Assembly: GCF_000300815.1 (NCBI RefSeq)
Contig: NZ_AMRX01000001.1
Location: forward strand, 186,001 to 250,000
Length of the DNA stretch: 64,000 bases
Direction: 5' to 3'
Origin: Gayadomonas joobiniege G7
Lineage (GTDB): Bacteria; Pseudomonadota; Gammaproteobacteria; Enterobacterales; Alteromonadaceae
The translations under genes and the position numbers were made by a program. Numbering within the stretch: position 1 is the first letter of the stretch; each line of letters opens with the position of its first letter. A model generated the notes under the pieces. It did not search any database, was not told the DNA's origin, and saw only the letters and a list, made by a program, of their open reading frames with translations. Positions 26,897-35,946 of the stretch are shown piece after piece.

Positions 26897-29283
26897 TATT
26901 GATCTCCAGCTAAAGTCGCACGTACTTCGGGATAATAATCCCAAACCTGGCCTTCGCTGAGCGAGCGCACTAGCTTGACGTATTCAGCATGTGTCCAAGC
27001 CAGTGGCGTAGCCGAGTTGGTACCTTGACCTGTTTGATAACCGTCAGGTTTTTCGCCGACACCATCCCAAACCTGCTCTGGCAACATTAAACCTTGATTT
27101 GCAAACTGCTCCATACCAAACACATAGGTTTGTTTAATTTGTTGTTTTTTACTGGTATCTAACGTTTTATTTTGTTTAGCTTTGGCAATTTCGTAATGCC
27201 CACGTTCACCAGTGAAAAACGGCCATACACGGCCGCGCTGCGACGCATGATTGGTTCCACTATGTGCATAATTACCGCCATCTTTGGTTAATTCGCCATA
27301 ACCATCATTTCCGTAACGGCGATACCCTGGATACTTCTGCCCTTGGGCATTGGTAAAGGTATATTTAACCCGTAAATTTTCCTCAATGCTTTCATCTTCA
27401 TATTCCGGCAAGCTTGACAAAATATGCGGGTCATTCGCCGCTCTAACTCCGTAACGAGCCAGCTCTAAAAAACCACCGTCTAAAATCAGGCTTTTTTCCA
27501 ATCCTGCTCGACCATTGTTATCTTTGAGCTGATTTTTGCCTTGCCCTGGATTAATACGGAAATAATATTGACCATCACTATCAGCTGATTTTAATTGACC
27601 ATTTTGGGTAAAAGTCAGCGCTTCGATTTGTTTGTTATATTCTTTAGCTTTGTTTAAATACAGCTCAGCTGCGACTGTATCTTGGCTCAATTGAGCAATT
27701 TTTGCCGCACTCACTAAACCACCGACTATGGCAGCCATAGTAGACGGTGAATAACCACTTTGTTCTTCCCATCGCTCTTGTTGAGTAAAAGGTGGCTCAA
27801 TTTGTGTATCATTCCATAAAATACTCGCCTTGCCACCTTTGACTAAAAACTGAGCAGCCGGTTTAAGCATTTTATGGTACCAGTAACTCAGCTCTTCGCT
27901 TGATAATACATCAGCTTGATACAACTTCAGCGCGAGCATAATCGGCATGGCCGTTTGGTCCATTTGCACCGCAACCCATTCTAACTCACCATCGACATGT
28001 GTTTTTTGTAAAAACCAGCCTGTATCACCACGGTTCCCTGGCGTTTTATCTGTCACTTGAACTTTTTCAAGATATTCAAACGCTGTTTTTGCTGTGGCTT
28101 TATCGCCCATCGCTAAAAACGCCATCGCCACTTGATAAAAATCACGCACCCAAACGGCTTTATAGCCGGTATGACCTTCTAATGCTGGTACTGTATCGCC
28201 CCAAGGGTTAGATAAACTTGCAATCAAAGCCCCAGCATGGGTTTTATCTTCTTGTGCTTTTAAAACCATAGCACTGACATTTAATAAATCCCCTTGATCG
28301 GCCGTCTGCGCATACATACGCTTTAATGGCGATAAGTCATTTAAATAATCTGACCAGCCGTAATAATCACCTTTACCTGCGTAATCGTTTAATACCCTTT
28401 GATAACCACGTGCGAGTGCTTGCTGACCTTCGGCAGCACTACTAGCTGGAGTTTTTGCAAAACTTAACACTAAATCAAACTCGCTACGCTGACCAATATC
28501 ACCCAGCTCAGCCGCCATCGCTACATTGCCACTTTGGGCACCTGTGCTGCGGTAAAAAACAGGTTGTTTATCGCTTTTTAGTTGAGTGATTAAGTCAGAC
28601 TGACCAATATAACCAACACCTTGGTGAGCAAAACCTTGCTTGCTTTGCAAGGTTAAAAAGTTATCCCCATCTGCCGCTATTAAGCGCTGACCTTTTACAA
28701 AAGCTCTATCGCCGATGCCATTATTATTTACATAAGGATTGACCTGCACATAAGCCTTTAAACCTTTTTGTTGGCTTTTGAAAATAGCTCGAACAAATAA
28801 AGACTGGCTTTCGGGATCGGTAAAAACGTGTTTTTCTAATGTAAAACGTCCTTTTTTGTCGCGGCTAATTATTTTATAAGCCAATGATAAAGGTCGCCCA
28901 CTGTCGTCCGTATGCAAGTATTCAATCTCATGCTCTAAACCATCCTGCTCGGCCACCACAAATTCATCCCCAACCACAATAAATTGCATGTCTTTAATCT
29001 GCGCTTGATGGATTAAACCAAACATGGTTTCTGTGATCATACCTTTGGCTAGCGAGAACCAGACCTTAGACACTTTTCCGGTTTTTGCGTGATCATTATA
29101 TTGACCGTTTTGATAAGCTTCGTATGAAGTTCCTATGCCTTGTTTGCCCGAATAAGCCCAAAAAGGTTTATCACCGGGTGCGCCCGGGGCAATTTCTGTT
29201 TGTATTTTTTGTTCCACCGGCGACTGACAAGCCAGCAAAGCTGCTGATAATAAACTGACTTTAAATAAATTAGATTTTTTCAT
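26896..29283 (-). CDS. GH15 glucoamylase, lipoprotein
   Basis: About 795 aa. The lipoprotein signal MKKSNLFKVSLLSAALLAC (Cys about residue 19) places it on the periplasmic side of a membrane. An N-terminal beta-sandwich (WFSLAKGMITETMFGLIHQA) precedes the GH15 alpha/alpha barrel. The catalytic-acid region is RWEEQSGYSPSTMAAIVGGL and the base region is GTNSATPLAWTHAEYVKLV. It releases glucose from maltodextrin non-reducing ends. ATG 29283 is chosen because AAGG lies 7 nt upstream; a GTG at 29289 adds two residues. Confidence 0.92.
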   Translation of the reverse strand: MKKSNLFKVSLLSAALLACQSPVEQKIQTEIAPGAPGDKPFWAYSGKQGIGTSYEAYQNGQYNDHAKTGKVSKVWFSLAKGMITETMFGLIHQAQIKDMQFIVVGDEFVVAEQDGLEHEIEYLHTDDSGRPLSLAYKIISRDKKGRFTLEKHVFTDPESQSLFVRAIFKSQQKGLKAYVQVNPYVNNNGIGDRAFVKGQRLIAADGDNFLTLQSKQGFAHQGVGYIGQSDLITQLKSDKQPVFYRSTGAQSGNVAMAAELGDIGQRSEFDLVLSFAKTPASSAAEGQQALARGYQRVLNDYAGKGDYYGWSDYLNDLSPLKRMYAQTADQGDLLNVSAMVLKAQEDKTHAGALIASLSNPWGDTVPALEGHTGYKAVWVRDFYQVAMAFLAMGDKATAKTAFEYLEKVQVTDKTPGNRGDTGWFLQKTHVDGELEWVAVQMDQTAMPIMLALKLYQADVLSSEELSYWYHKMLKPAAQFLVKGGKASILWNDTQIEPPFTQQERWEEQSGYSPSTMAAIVGGLVSAAKIAQLSQDTVAAELYLNKAKEYNKQIEALTFTQNGQLKSADSDGQYYFRINPGQGKNQLKDNNGRAGLEKSLILDGGFLELARYGVRAANDPHILSSLPEYEDESIEENLRVKYTFTNAQGQKYPGYRRYGNDGYGELTKDGGNYAHSGTNHASQRGRVWPFFTGERGHYEIAKAKQNKTLDTSKKQQIKQTYVFGMEQFANQGLMLPEQVWDGVGEKPDGYQTGQGTNSATPLAWTHAEYVKLVRSLSEGQVWDYYPEVRATLAGDQ

Positions 29284-29296
29284 GACCACACCTTAT

Positions 29297-30775
29297 TTAG
29301 TTGTGTAACTTAACACGCACCACAGATACAGCGGCTAACAAATAACAAACACCACCAATTATCAGAGCATAAATTGCTTCGCCGGCAAAAAAGTGGCGAA
29401 TTAACAGGCCCAAAATACTGGCTGCCAATAGTTGAGGAATAACGATAAAAAAGTTAAAAATTCCCATATAAACGCCCATTTTGTGCTCTGGTAAACTGTT
29501 GCTTAACATGGCGTAAGGCAGAGATAAAATAGAAGCCCAAGCGAAACCTATGCCTATCATAGGTATCCATAAATGGCTCGGATTATGAATAAACAAAAAG
29601 CTGAATAACGCCAGCGCACCTAAGATCAAATTTATGCTATGGGTCAACTTAAGCCCCACATGGCGCACCATAATTGGAATGATAATAGCGGCTATGGCGG
29701 CAAAACCATTGTAGGCAGCAAATAGCACTCCCACCCAGTCGGCACCATCGTTATAAGCAGCCGATTGTGTGTTTAAGGTGCCATAATGAAAACTCGTGAC
29801 TGCTGCAGTGGTATAGATCCACATCGCAAACAGAGAAAACCAGCTAAAAAACTGCACCCATGCCAATTGGCGCATGGTTTTGGGCATTTGAAATAAATCA
29901 TACATAATTTCAAAAAAGCCATTTTCTGTTTTGTTGGCGCTTTGCAGACCATTGCTAATAAAAACGATGGCACTAAAAGCTAACAAACCAAAAGCCAACA
30001 AGTAGAGCTCTTTTTCCAATGAGGGCGATACCACTAAACCTAATATTATGGCCCCAAACAGCGCCGAGATGATACCGCTACGGACAAACTTCACTTGCTG
30101 TTTTAGTTCTTTAACTTGATTATCACGGCCAGAAAATTCTGCCAATTGCTGCGGGCTGTATTCTTTAGTCGTAAACACTGTCCAAAAGACAGCCAGTAAT
30201 AAAACCACCCCACCAATATAAAAAGAATATTGCACAGATTGAGGAATAACGCCTTCTGCAGCAGTATTGCTGACGCCAAACCAATTACTCATCATCCAAG
30301 GCGCGGCTGATGCTACTACAGCGCCAATCCCAATAAAAAACGACTGCATGGCATAACCAGTGGCACGCTGTTTTTTATTTAGCTGGTCACCAACAAAAGC
30401 TCGAAATGGTTCCATAGTGACATTGATTGACGCATCCATAATCCAAAGCATACCCGCGGCTATCCACAAGCTTGGTGAATTGGGCATAATAAATAACGCA
30501 AGCGTGGTTAAAATGGCGCCGAAAAAGAAAAACGGCCGACGTCGTCCCATTCTGGTCCAAGTATTGTCACTCCAATAACCAATAATAGGTTGCACGATCA
30601 AACCAGTTAATGGGGCTGCGATCCATAAAATAGGGAGATCATCGATCTCAGCGCCTAAGGTTTGAAAGATCCGGCTAACATTAGCATTTTGCAAAGCAAA
30701 CCCAAATTGAACCCCTAAAAATCCAAAACACATGTTCCAGATCTGCCAAAAACTGAGTTGAGGTTTTTGCTGCAT
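29297..30775 (-). CDS. GPH/SLC45-type sugar permease of the major facilitator superfamily
   Basis: 492 aa with about 12 membrane helices. Motif RMGRRRPFFFFGAILTTLAL between early helices is typical of the SLC45/sucrose-permease type found in proteobacterial maltose loci. The N-terminus FWQIWNMCFGFLGVQFGFAL also fits. It probably imports maltose or short maltodextrins produced in the periplasm. Its start overlaps the stop of the upstream GH13 gene (TAATG), and the GH15 gene follows 13 bp later. Confidence 0.88.
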   Translation of the reverse strand: MQQKPQLSFWQIWNMCFGFLGVQFGFALQNANVSRIFQTLGAEIDDLPILWIAAPLTGLIVQPIIGYWSDNTWTRMGRRRPFFFFGAILTTLALFIMPNSPSLWIAAGMLWIMDASINVTMEPFRAFVGDQLNKKQRATGYAMQSFFIGIGAVVASAAPWMMSNWFGVSNTAAEGVIPQSVQYSFYIGGVVLLLAVFWTVFTTKEYSPQQLAEFSGRDNQVKELKQQVKFVRSGIISALFGAIILGLVVSPSLEKELYLLAFGLLAFSAIVFISNGLQSANKTENGFFEIMYDLFQMPKTMRQLAWVQFFSWFSLFAMWIYTTAAVTSFHYGTLNTQSAAYNDGADWVGVLFAAYNGFAAIAAIIIPIMVRHVGLKLTHSINLILGALALFSFLFIHNPSHLWIPMIGIGFAWASILSLPYAMLSNSLPEHKMGVYMGIFNFFIVIPQLLAASILGLLIRHFFAGEAIYALIIGGVCYLLAAVSVVRVKLHN

Positions 30776-32595
30776 TATTTTTCTCCCCGCACTTTAATCA
30801 CACAAGTGGCAAAAGGTTTAACAGTTAATTTCAGCTGCGGCTGTTGCCATTGACAGCCTTGAGTTTGATACGAAAACAGGGTTTTTGCATTGGTAACTTT
30901 GACGTTTAGCTGGTCGCTAGATAAGGTGATTTGACGACTGCCACTGGCAGCAAAATTAGTGATCACTAATAACTGGTGTGACGGTTTAGTCCGGGTAAAT
31001 GCAATAACGGACTCATCATCTGAGGTGGTTAACCAGCGCAGATCGCCATCAACGGCAGGTGGTAATTGCACAATCGCCAATAATTGCTGATAGGCCTGCT
31101 GCAAGCTTTTTTGTGCGTCGCTTAATGCACCGCCATCAAAAGCCCCTTGATTCATCCAAGCTTGATGCGCGGGCACGCCAATATAATCAAAAATGCTGGT
31201 GCGACTCGGCTGACCAAACCCGGCCGATTCGCTGCCATCTTCACCTTGCATCTGACCAAAGTAGACCATGGCTGGGCCTTGGTTCATGAGTGCTGACACA
31301 GCAAACGCAGGGATCCCCCAACGCGCATCGCCGGCAAACTCTGGGCTGGCGATCCTTTGTTCATCATGATTTTCTAAAAAGTGCAGCATGTGGTGATTAA
31401 TATCGGCGACTTTTTGTTGCACCGAGTATAAGGTATGGGCTGGCGCTTTCTGCTGAATGATCTGTTTTAACTGGTCGTAAAAACCCACTTTATCATATAA
31501 ATAGTCCATTTTTCCTAGCAGGATATAAGGCCGATAAAGCTCAGGGTTATACACTTCTGCTAATAAAAATGCATCAGGATTTATTTGTTTTATATTTGAG
31601 TTTAAATAACTCCAAAACGCTACAGGCACCATTTCGGCCATATCAAAACGAAAGCCGTCGACGCCCATATCCAGCCAATAAGACACTATGTTTTTAAATT
31701 TTAACCAACTATCTGGTACATCTTTACCTTGCCAAAAAGCATAATGCGCTTGGTGATTTTTATTAACATAACTGTTGGGTAAGCGAGGAAAGTCATAACT
31801 GCCATCTGGTTTAACACCAAAATTAATTTTAACCGTTTCATACCAATCGTTTTTGTCCGGCTGTGCCGCGCGTGCACCATTCCCTGTCCATTTAGCTGGG
31901 GTTTCATTAAATTGCCCATCTGCCAGTGGGTGCGGTTGTCCACCTAATACTTGTCCTGCCGTGCCTGCTGGTACTTGAAACGACTGCCCAGGTACATAAT
32001 AAAAATTATTGTCTCTGGCATACTCAAGCTGCTTATTATCATCAGCACCAAAATCGCGAACGCCAGCGGGCGCTGATACTGATTGATAATTACGTGCAAC
32101 ATGATTTGGCACTATATCAATGATCACTTTGAGTCCAGCTTGGTGAGTACGTTTTATTAATGCTTTAAATTCGTCTAACCGTTTATCTAGGTCAACAGCC
32201 AGATCCGGGTCAACATTATAATAATCTTTGACCGCATAAGGAGATCCTGCGCGGCCTTTAACAACATCAGGGTCGTCTAATGAAATACCGGCAGAGGTAT
32301 AATCTGTGGCAGTTGCATGATGGAGTACACCGGTATACCAAATATGAGTAAAACCTTGTTTTTTAATGCTTTGCAAGGCGGTGTCGGTAAAGTCATTAAA
32401 TTTACCCACCCCATTTTCAGCTATCGTGCCCCATTTTTTGTTCGTTGTATTCTGGTTACCAAAAAGCCGCGTAAAAACCTGGTAAACGACTGGTTTTTGT
32501 TGTTTTTTTGCGGTTTGCTGAGCGGCTTTGTCAGCTGAGTATAGCGGCGCGCTCAACAGCATTAAAACACTGATAATGCCTGTATATTTTTTCAT
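30775..32595 (-). CDS. Periplasmic GH13 alpha-amylase
   Basis: 606 aa. The signal peptide is MKKYTGIISVLMLLSAPLYS. The GH13 barrel shows VIIDIVPNHVARNY, the nucleophile Asp in GFRFDMAEM, the acid/base Glu in FLLAEVYNP and the third Asp in FLENHDEQRI. It is expected to cut imported starch oligosaccharides to maltodextrins. The start at 32595 follows GGGGAAAG; the longer in-frame opening to 32619 is not needed. It sits between the TonB receptor and the permease in the operon. Confidence 0.9.
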   Translation of the reverse strand: MKKYTGIISVLMLLSAPLYSADKAAQQTAKKQQKPVVYQVFTRLFGNQNTTNKKWGTIAENGVGKFNDFTDTALQSIKKQGFTHIWYTGVLHHATATDYTSAGISLDDPDVVKGRAGSPYAVKDYYNVDPDLAVDLDKRLDEFKALIKRTHQAGLKVIIDIVPNHVARNYQSVSAPAGVRDFGADDNKQLEYARDNNFYYVPGQSFQVPAGTAGQVLGGQPHPLADGQFNETPAKWTGNGARAAQPDKNDWYETVKINFGVKPDGSYDFPRLPNSYVNKNHQAHYAFWQGKDVPDSWLKFKNIVSYWLDMGVDGFRFDMAEMVPVAFWSYLNSNIKQINPDAFLLAEVYNPELYRPYILLGKMDYLYDKVGFYDQLKQIIQQKAPAHTLYSVQQKVADINHHMLHFLENHDEQRIASPEFAGDARWGIPAFAVSALMNQGPAMVYFGQMQGEDGSESAGFGQPSRTSIFDYIGVPAHQAWMNQGAFDGGALSDAQKSLQQAYQQLLAIVQLPPAVDGDLRWLTTSDDESVIAFTRTKPSHQLLVITNFAASGSRQITLSSDQLNVKVTNAKTLFSYQTQGCQWQQPQLKLTVKPFATCVIKVRGEK

Positions 32596-32644
32596 AACTT
32601 TCCCCATAACAGGCCACAACTCAGTTGTGGCCTGACGGCCATAA

Positions 32645-35452
32645 TTATAACTGGTAACTAAAGCCTAGTAGATAAGTACGGCCATAGTCTTGGTAATCTC
32701 GTACTTTCAAGGCATTGTCACCATTAAGCGAGGTAAAGGGTTCTTCAGTTAAATTTTGAATTTGGAAAGTCACTGATAACTTCTCCAGCCCGTCGATTCC
32801 TGAATAAGCAAAATCATAACCTAGCTGCGCATCCCAGATAGTTTCACCTAAAATATCCACTTGTTCTGAGCTAAAACCAACACCATAGACTTCTCCTTTA
32901 AAATCGCTACGTTTACGCATACTGGTACGGGCTTGAATACCATTTTGCTCGTAATAGAGCGTGAAACTTTGCACCTTGTCGGATAAACCAGGCAGCTCAT
33001 AATCATTTCCATTATGATCTTGGATATCTTGCTCAACACCCGTGTGGCTTGCAATCAAACCTATGCCTTCTAAAGACTCATCAAACAAGCTAAACGGTAA
33101 AGTTACTGCTAATTCATAACCCCACAGGCTACCACCGCCACCATTGACTTTACTCTTACGAGTGGCCGTTGGGTTGGCTGGAACTTCTCCTGTTGCTGGG
33201 TTTACAACGCCAGTTAAATCTTCTTCATAGTTATCGTCAAAGGTCCACTGATTGATATCTTTATAGAAGATCGCCGTAGAAAAATAACCTTCGGCGCTAA
33301 AGTAGTTTTCGTAGCTTAAATCTAGCCCAGTGGCTTCTTTAGGTTCTAAATTTAAGTTACCGCCGGTGATCTCCCAGTTATTTCCGTTTTCGTCTACCGT
33401 GTTTTTATATTCACGAGAAATAGACGCATTCATATCATCCATACGGGCACGAGAAATGGTTTTGGCTAAACCTAAACGCACTGTTTGATCTTGGTCGATT
33501 TCAAAGTTTAAATTTAAACTAGGTAATACATGTGAATAATCGTGCGATAAGTGACGATCTTCAACTTCAACCACACCATCGACCACAGCGGCAACAAAAC
33601 CATTTGAACTTTGTTCGGTTTGCACATAACGCACACCAAGGTTACCACTGACAGGTATGCCTGCGATCTCGCTATAAATATCTGCTTGTACAAATGCAGT
33701 TGTCACTTCTTCTTGCACTGTCCAGCTACGCGTTTTATGTTTGCTATCTGATAAGCTTTCAGCCAACAAACTGAAATAACCATCATCAATTAATGCGCGG
33801 GTATCGTAAGCAATCATCTCACCCATACCGATAAAGTCTAAACTGGCTGTGCCAAGGCGGTATTGCTCTGGGACTTCTAATGTATAAGGGTTATCTGGAT
33901 AAGATAAATCTTTAAGTGATAAATAATAACCTTCAGAAACTTTACTTTTTTCACGGTCACGATACGACATGCCTAAATGCAACTGGCTAAAATAGTCGTT
34001 GTCTAACGCGCGGCTAAAGTTTACTTTAAAAGTATTGAGCTCGTCTTCGATTTCCGGCGCATTAATAAAACCATCTTGCGCGGTATTTCTAAACGGGTTA
34101 TTTTCGTCATTAATACCATACACTTCGTTTAATGCTGTACTGGTCCCCCAGCTTAACGGGCCACCGAGCTGAATCAATGCATAATCACTATAATCTAAAC
34201 TTGGCGTAAAAGTTGCTCCGGTATTACCACCATCAAAGCTGTAGGTGACATCATCCGCCGCACCATTAGCTGAACCGCGCCCTGTCCCTGAATAACTTTC
34301 GATACTCCAAACTTGACGCTCAACCGATGAGTGACTGACGTCGGCTTCCATCGTCCAAAAATCTGATAATAAATATTCTAAGTTAAAACCAAATTGAGTC
34401 AGTTCGGCTTCACGCGTTTCATGGTCATTACGTACGATTAACCGCTCACCTTCTGTTGTCGCTTGGGTAATAAAACCTGTATTTTCATCAATCACAACAG
34501 AGTCTGGATCAACCGCGCCGGTTTGTCCCCAACCAAAAGGAATTTCGATGCCTCGGAGAATTTTTTGATCACTAAAATCAACATATAAAGCATCAAATGT
34601 CATGTCTAATTTGTCGTTTGGACGCGATTGAATCACCAACATAGCACTGTCACGCTCTAAAGTTGAAGAACGAACAAAAGGTTTAGCGCCCCCTAACAAC
34701 GAGTAGTTTTTACCATCATCACCTTCAAACTCAGGGTAACCCCAAGCATTCCAACGCTTTTCTTGATTTGGCGAAGACATAGTATTAACCGCCACAGCAA
34801 CCCCGAGCGTATCGTCCATAAACTGGTCAATATAAGACAGAGTGCCTCGGAAACCTGAATCATCACCGTCTGGATTTAATTTATCAAAACTGTTTTTTTC
34901 ATACTGGCCATTCACCATTACCACACGCTCTGATTTTTTTAACGGTTTGACCGTTTGCATATCGATTACACCAGCAATGCCTTCAGCATCAAGTGAAGCG
35001 CTTGGGGTTTTGTATACGGTAACCCCACTCATGATCTCTGATGGGTATAAATCGAATTCAACGCCTCGACTATCTCCAATAGAAACCTGCTCTCGGCCAT
35101 TAAAAGTCGTTGCACTTTCGTTTTCACTAAAACCACGCACACTAACTCTGCTAGCACGGCCATCTAGACGCTGAGCGGTAATACCAGGCAATCGAGCAAT
35201 TGACTCGGCAATAGAAGAATCAGGCAATTTACCGATATCTTCTGCTGAAATAGACTCAACCAACTCGGGTGAAAAACGTTTAGTATTGATAGATTCAACA
35301 ACACTGGCTCTAAAACCACCCACTTTAATAACTTCGATTTGTTTTTCGGTGGCTTGGTTTTTCTCATCCTGAGGCTCTGCTGCTGCAACATTGGCTGATG
35401 CCAAACTTGTAAAAAGTGCACAGGTAAGCATATTTAAGTTAAATTGTTTCAT
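32645..35452 (-). CDS. TonB-dependent outer-membrane receptor of the maltodextrin locus
   Basis: About 935 aa. A signal peptide (MKQFNLNMLTCALFTSLASA) precedes the plug domain (EDIGKLPDSSIAESIARLPG, RASRVSVRGFSENESATTFN) and a 22-strand type barrel ending LLGFSYQL. It is expected to import maltodextrins across the outer membrane. I chose ATG 35452 because GAGG lies 7 nt upstream; 35464 is an alternative. It is the first gene of the operon, with a LacI-type palindrome 85 bp upstream. Confidence 0.92.
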   Translation of the reverse strand: MKQFNLNMLTCALFTSLASANVAAAEPQDEKNQATEKQIEVIKVGGFRASVVESINTKRFSPELVESISAEDIGKLPDSSIAESIARLPGITAQRLDGRASRVSVRGFSENESATTFNGREQVSIGDSRGVEFDLYPSEIMSGVTVYKTPSASLDAEGIAGVIDMQTVKPLKKSERVVMVNGQYEKNSFDKLNPDGDDSGFRGTLSYIDQFMDDTLGVAVAVNTMSSPNQEKRWNAWGYPEFEGDDGKNYSLLGGAKPFVRSSTLERDSAMLVIQSRPNDKLDMTFDALYVDFSDQKILRGIEIPFGWGQTGAVDPDSVVIDENTGFITQATTEGERLIVRNDHETREAELTQFGFNLEYLLSDFWTMEADVSHSSVERQVWSIESYSGTGRGSANGAADDVTYSFDGGNTGATFTPSLDYSDYALIQLGGPLSWGTSTALNEVYGINDENNPFRNTAQDGFINAPEIEDELNTFKVNFSRALDNDYFSQLHLGMSYRDREKSKVSEGYYLSLKDLSYPDNPYTLEVPEQYRLGTASLDFIGMGEMIAYDTRALIDDGYFSLLAESLSDSKHKTRSWTVQEEVTTAFVQADIYSEIAGIPVSGNLGVRYVQTEQSSNGFVAAVVDGVVEVEDRHLSHDYSHVLPSLNLNFEIDQDQTVRLGLAKTISRARMDDMNASISREYKNTVDENGNNWEITGGNLNLEPKEATGLDLSYENYFSAEGYFSTAIFYKDINQWTFDDNYEEDLTGVVNPATGEVPANPTATRKSKVNGGGGSLWGYELAVTLPFSLFDESLEGIGLIASHTGVEQDIQDHNGNDYELPGLSDKVQSFTLYYEQNGIQARTSMRKRSDFKGEVYGVGFSSEQVDILGETIWDAQLGYDFAYSGIDGLEKLSVTFQIQNLTEEPFTSLNGDNALKVRDYQDYGRTYLLGFSYQL

Positions 35453-35536
35453 TGTTTGCCTCATCTGGTTAAACAGGATTTAATCAATTCGTTACGCCCA
35501 GATACTAGCCCCGTGACAAACAACTTACCAAGCAGA

Positions 35537-35550
35537 TGCATACGTATTCA
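35537..35550. promoter_or_regulatory. LacI-family operator, TonB-receptor side
   Basis: TGCATACGTATTCA differs by one base from a perfect palindrome with the central CG typical of LacI-family operators. It is 85 bp upstream of the receptor start at 35452. Confidence 0.7.
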
Positions 35551-35849
35551 AAACATTTAATTAACATAACAAGACTATGGAATTAATTTAACCTATTGTT
35601 TTTTCTGAAAATTTGAAGAAATTAAGATAAATCGAAATTATTAACAAGGGCTTCCCTCAGCAGGTTTTATTCAAGATGAAAAAACGCCTGCGCTGAACTT
35701 AAACATAATTTATTTTTTCAAGCGGCCGCCAACTGGTTGTTAAACCGGCAATTTTATTCATTTAAAATCAATCACTTATTATTGAATCAAGCATTTTTCA
35801 AACAATGTTTTCCGCTGTTAAAAACCTTTTATAAAAATATTATTTTAAA

Positions 35850-35863
35850 TGCATACGTATGCA
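35850..35863. promoter_or_regulatory. LacI-family operator, glucosidase side
   Basis: TGCATACGTATGCA is a perfect 14-bp palindrome with a central CG. It is 84 bp upstream of the glucosidase start at 35947 and matches the site at 35537 at 13 of 14 positions. Confidence 0.75.
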
Positions 35864-35946
35864 GCAACTTTGTGGTTTTAAAACTTTCCCTTATGCTTTT
35901 TAACAATGTTATTTTATTTACAAAGTTAAAACATTTGGAGCAGGCT

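Larger units (their letters stand above)
35453..35946. other. Divergent regulatory region of the maltodextrin locus
   Basis: This 494-bp AT-rich region separates the TonB-receptor operon from the cytoplasmic alpha-glucosidase gene. It contains no gene; an open frame from 35737 is only an upstream extension of the glucosidase frame and lacks a start context. Two near-identical palindromes are the notable content. Confidence 0.75.

Noticed and set aside
35737-35946. 70-residue N-terminal extension of the cytoplasmic alpha-glucosidase
   Set aside because: It would span the LacI-type palindrome and lacks a ribosome site; ATG 35947 has GGAG upstream and a family-typical N-terminus.
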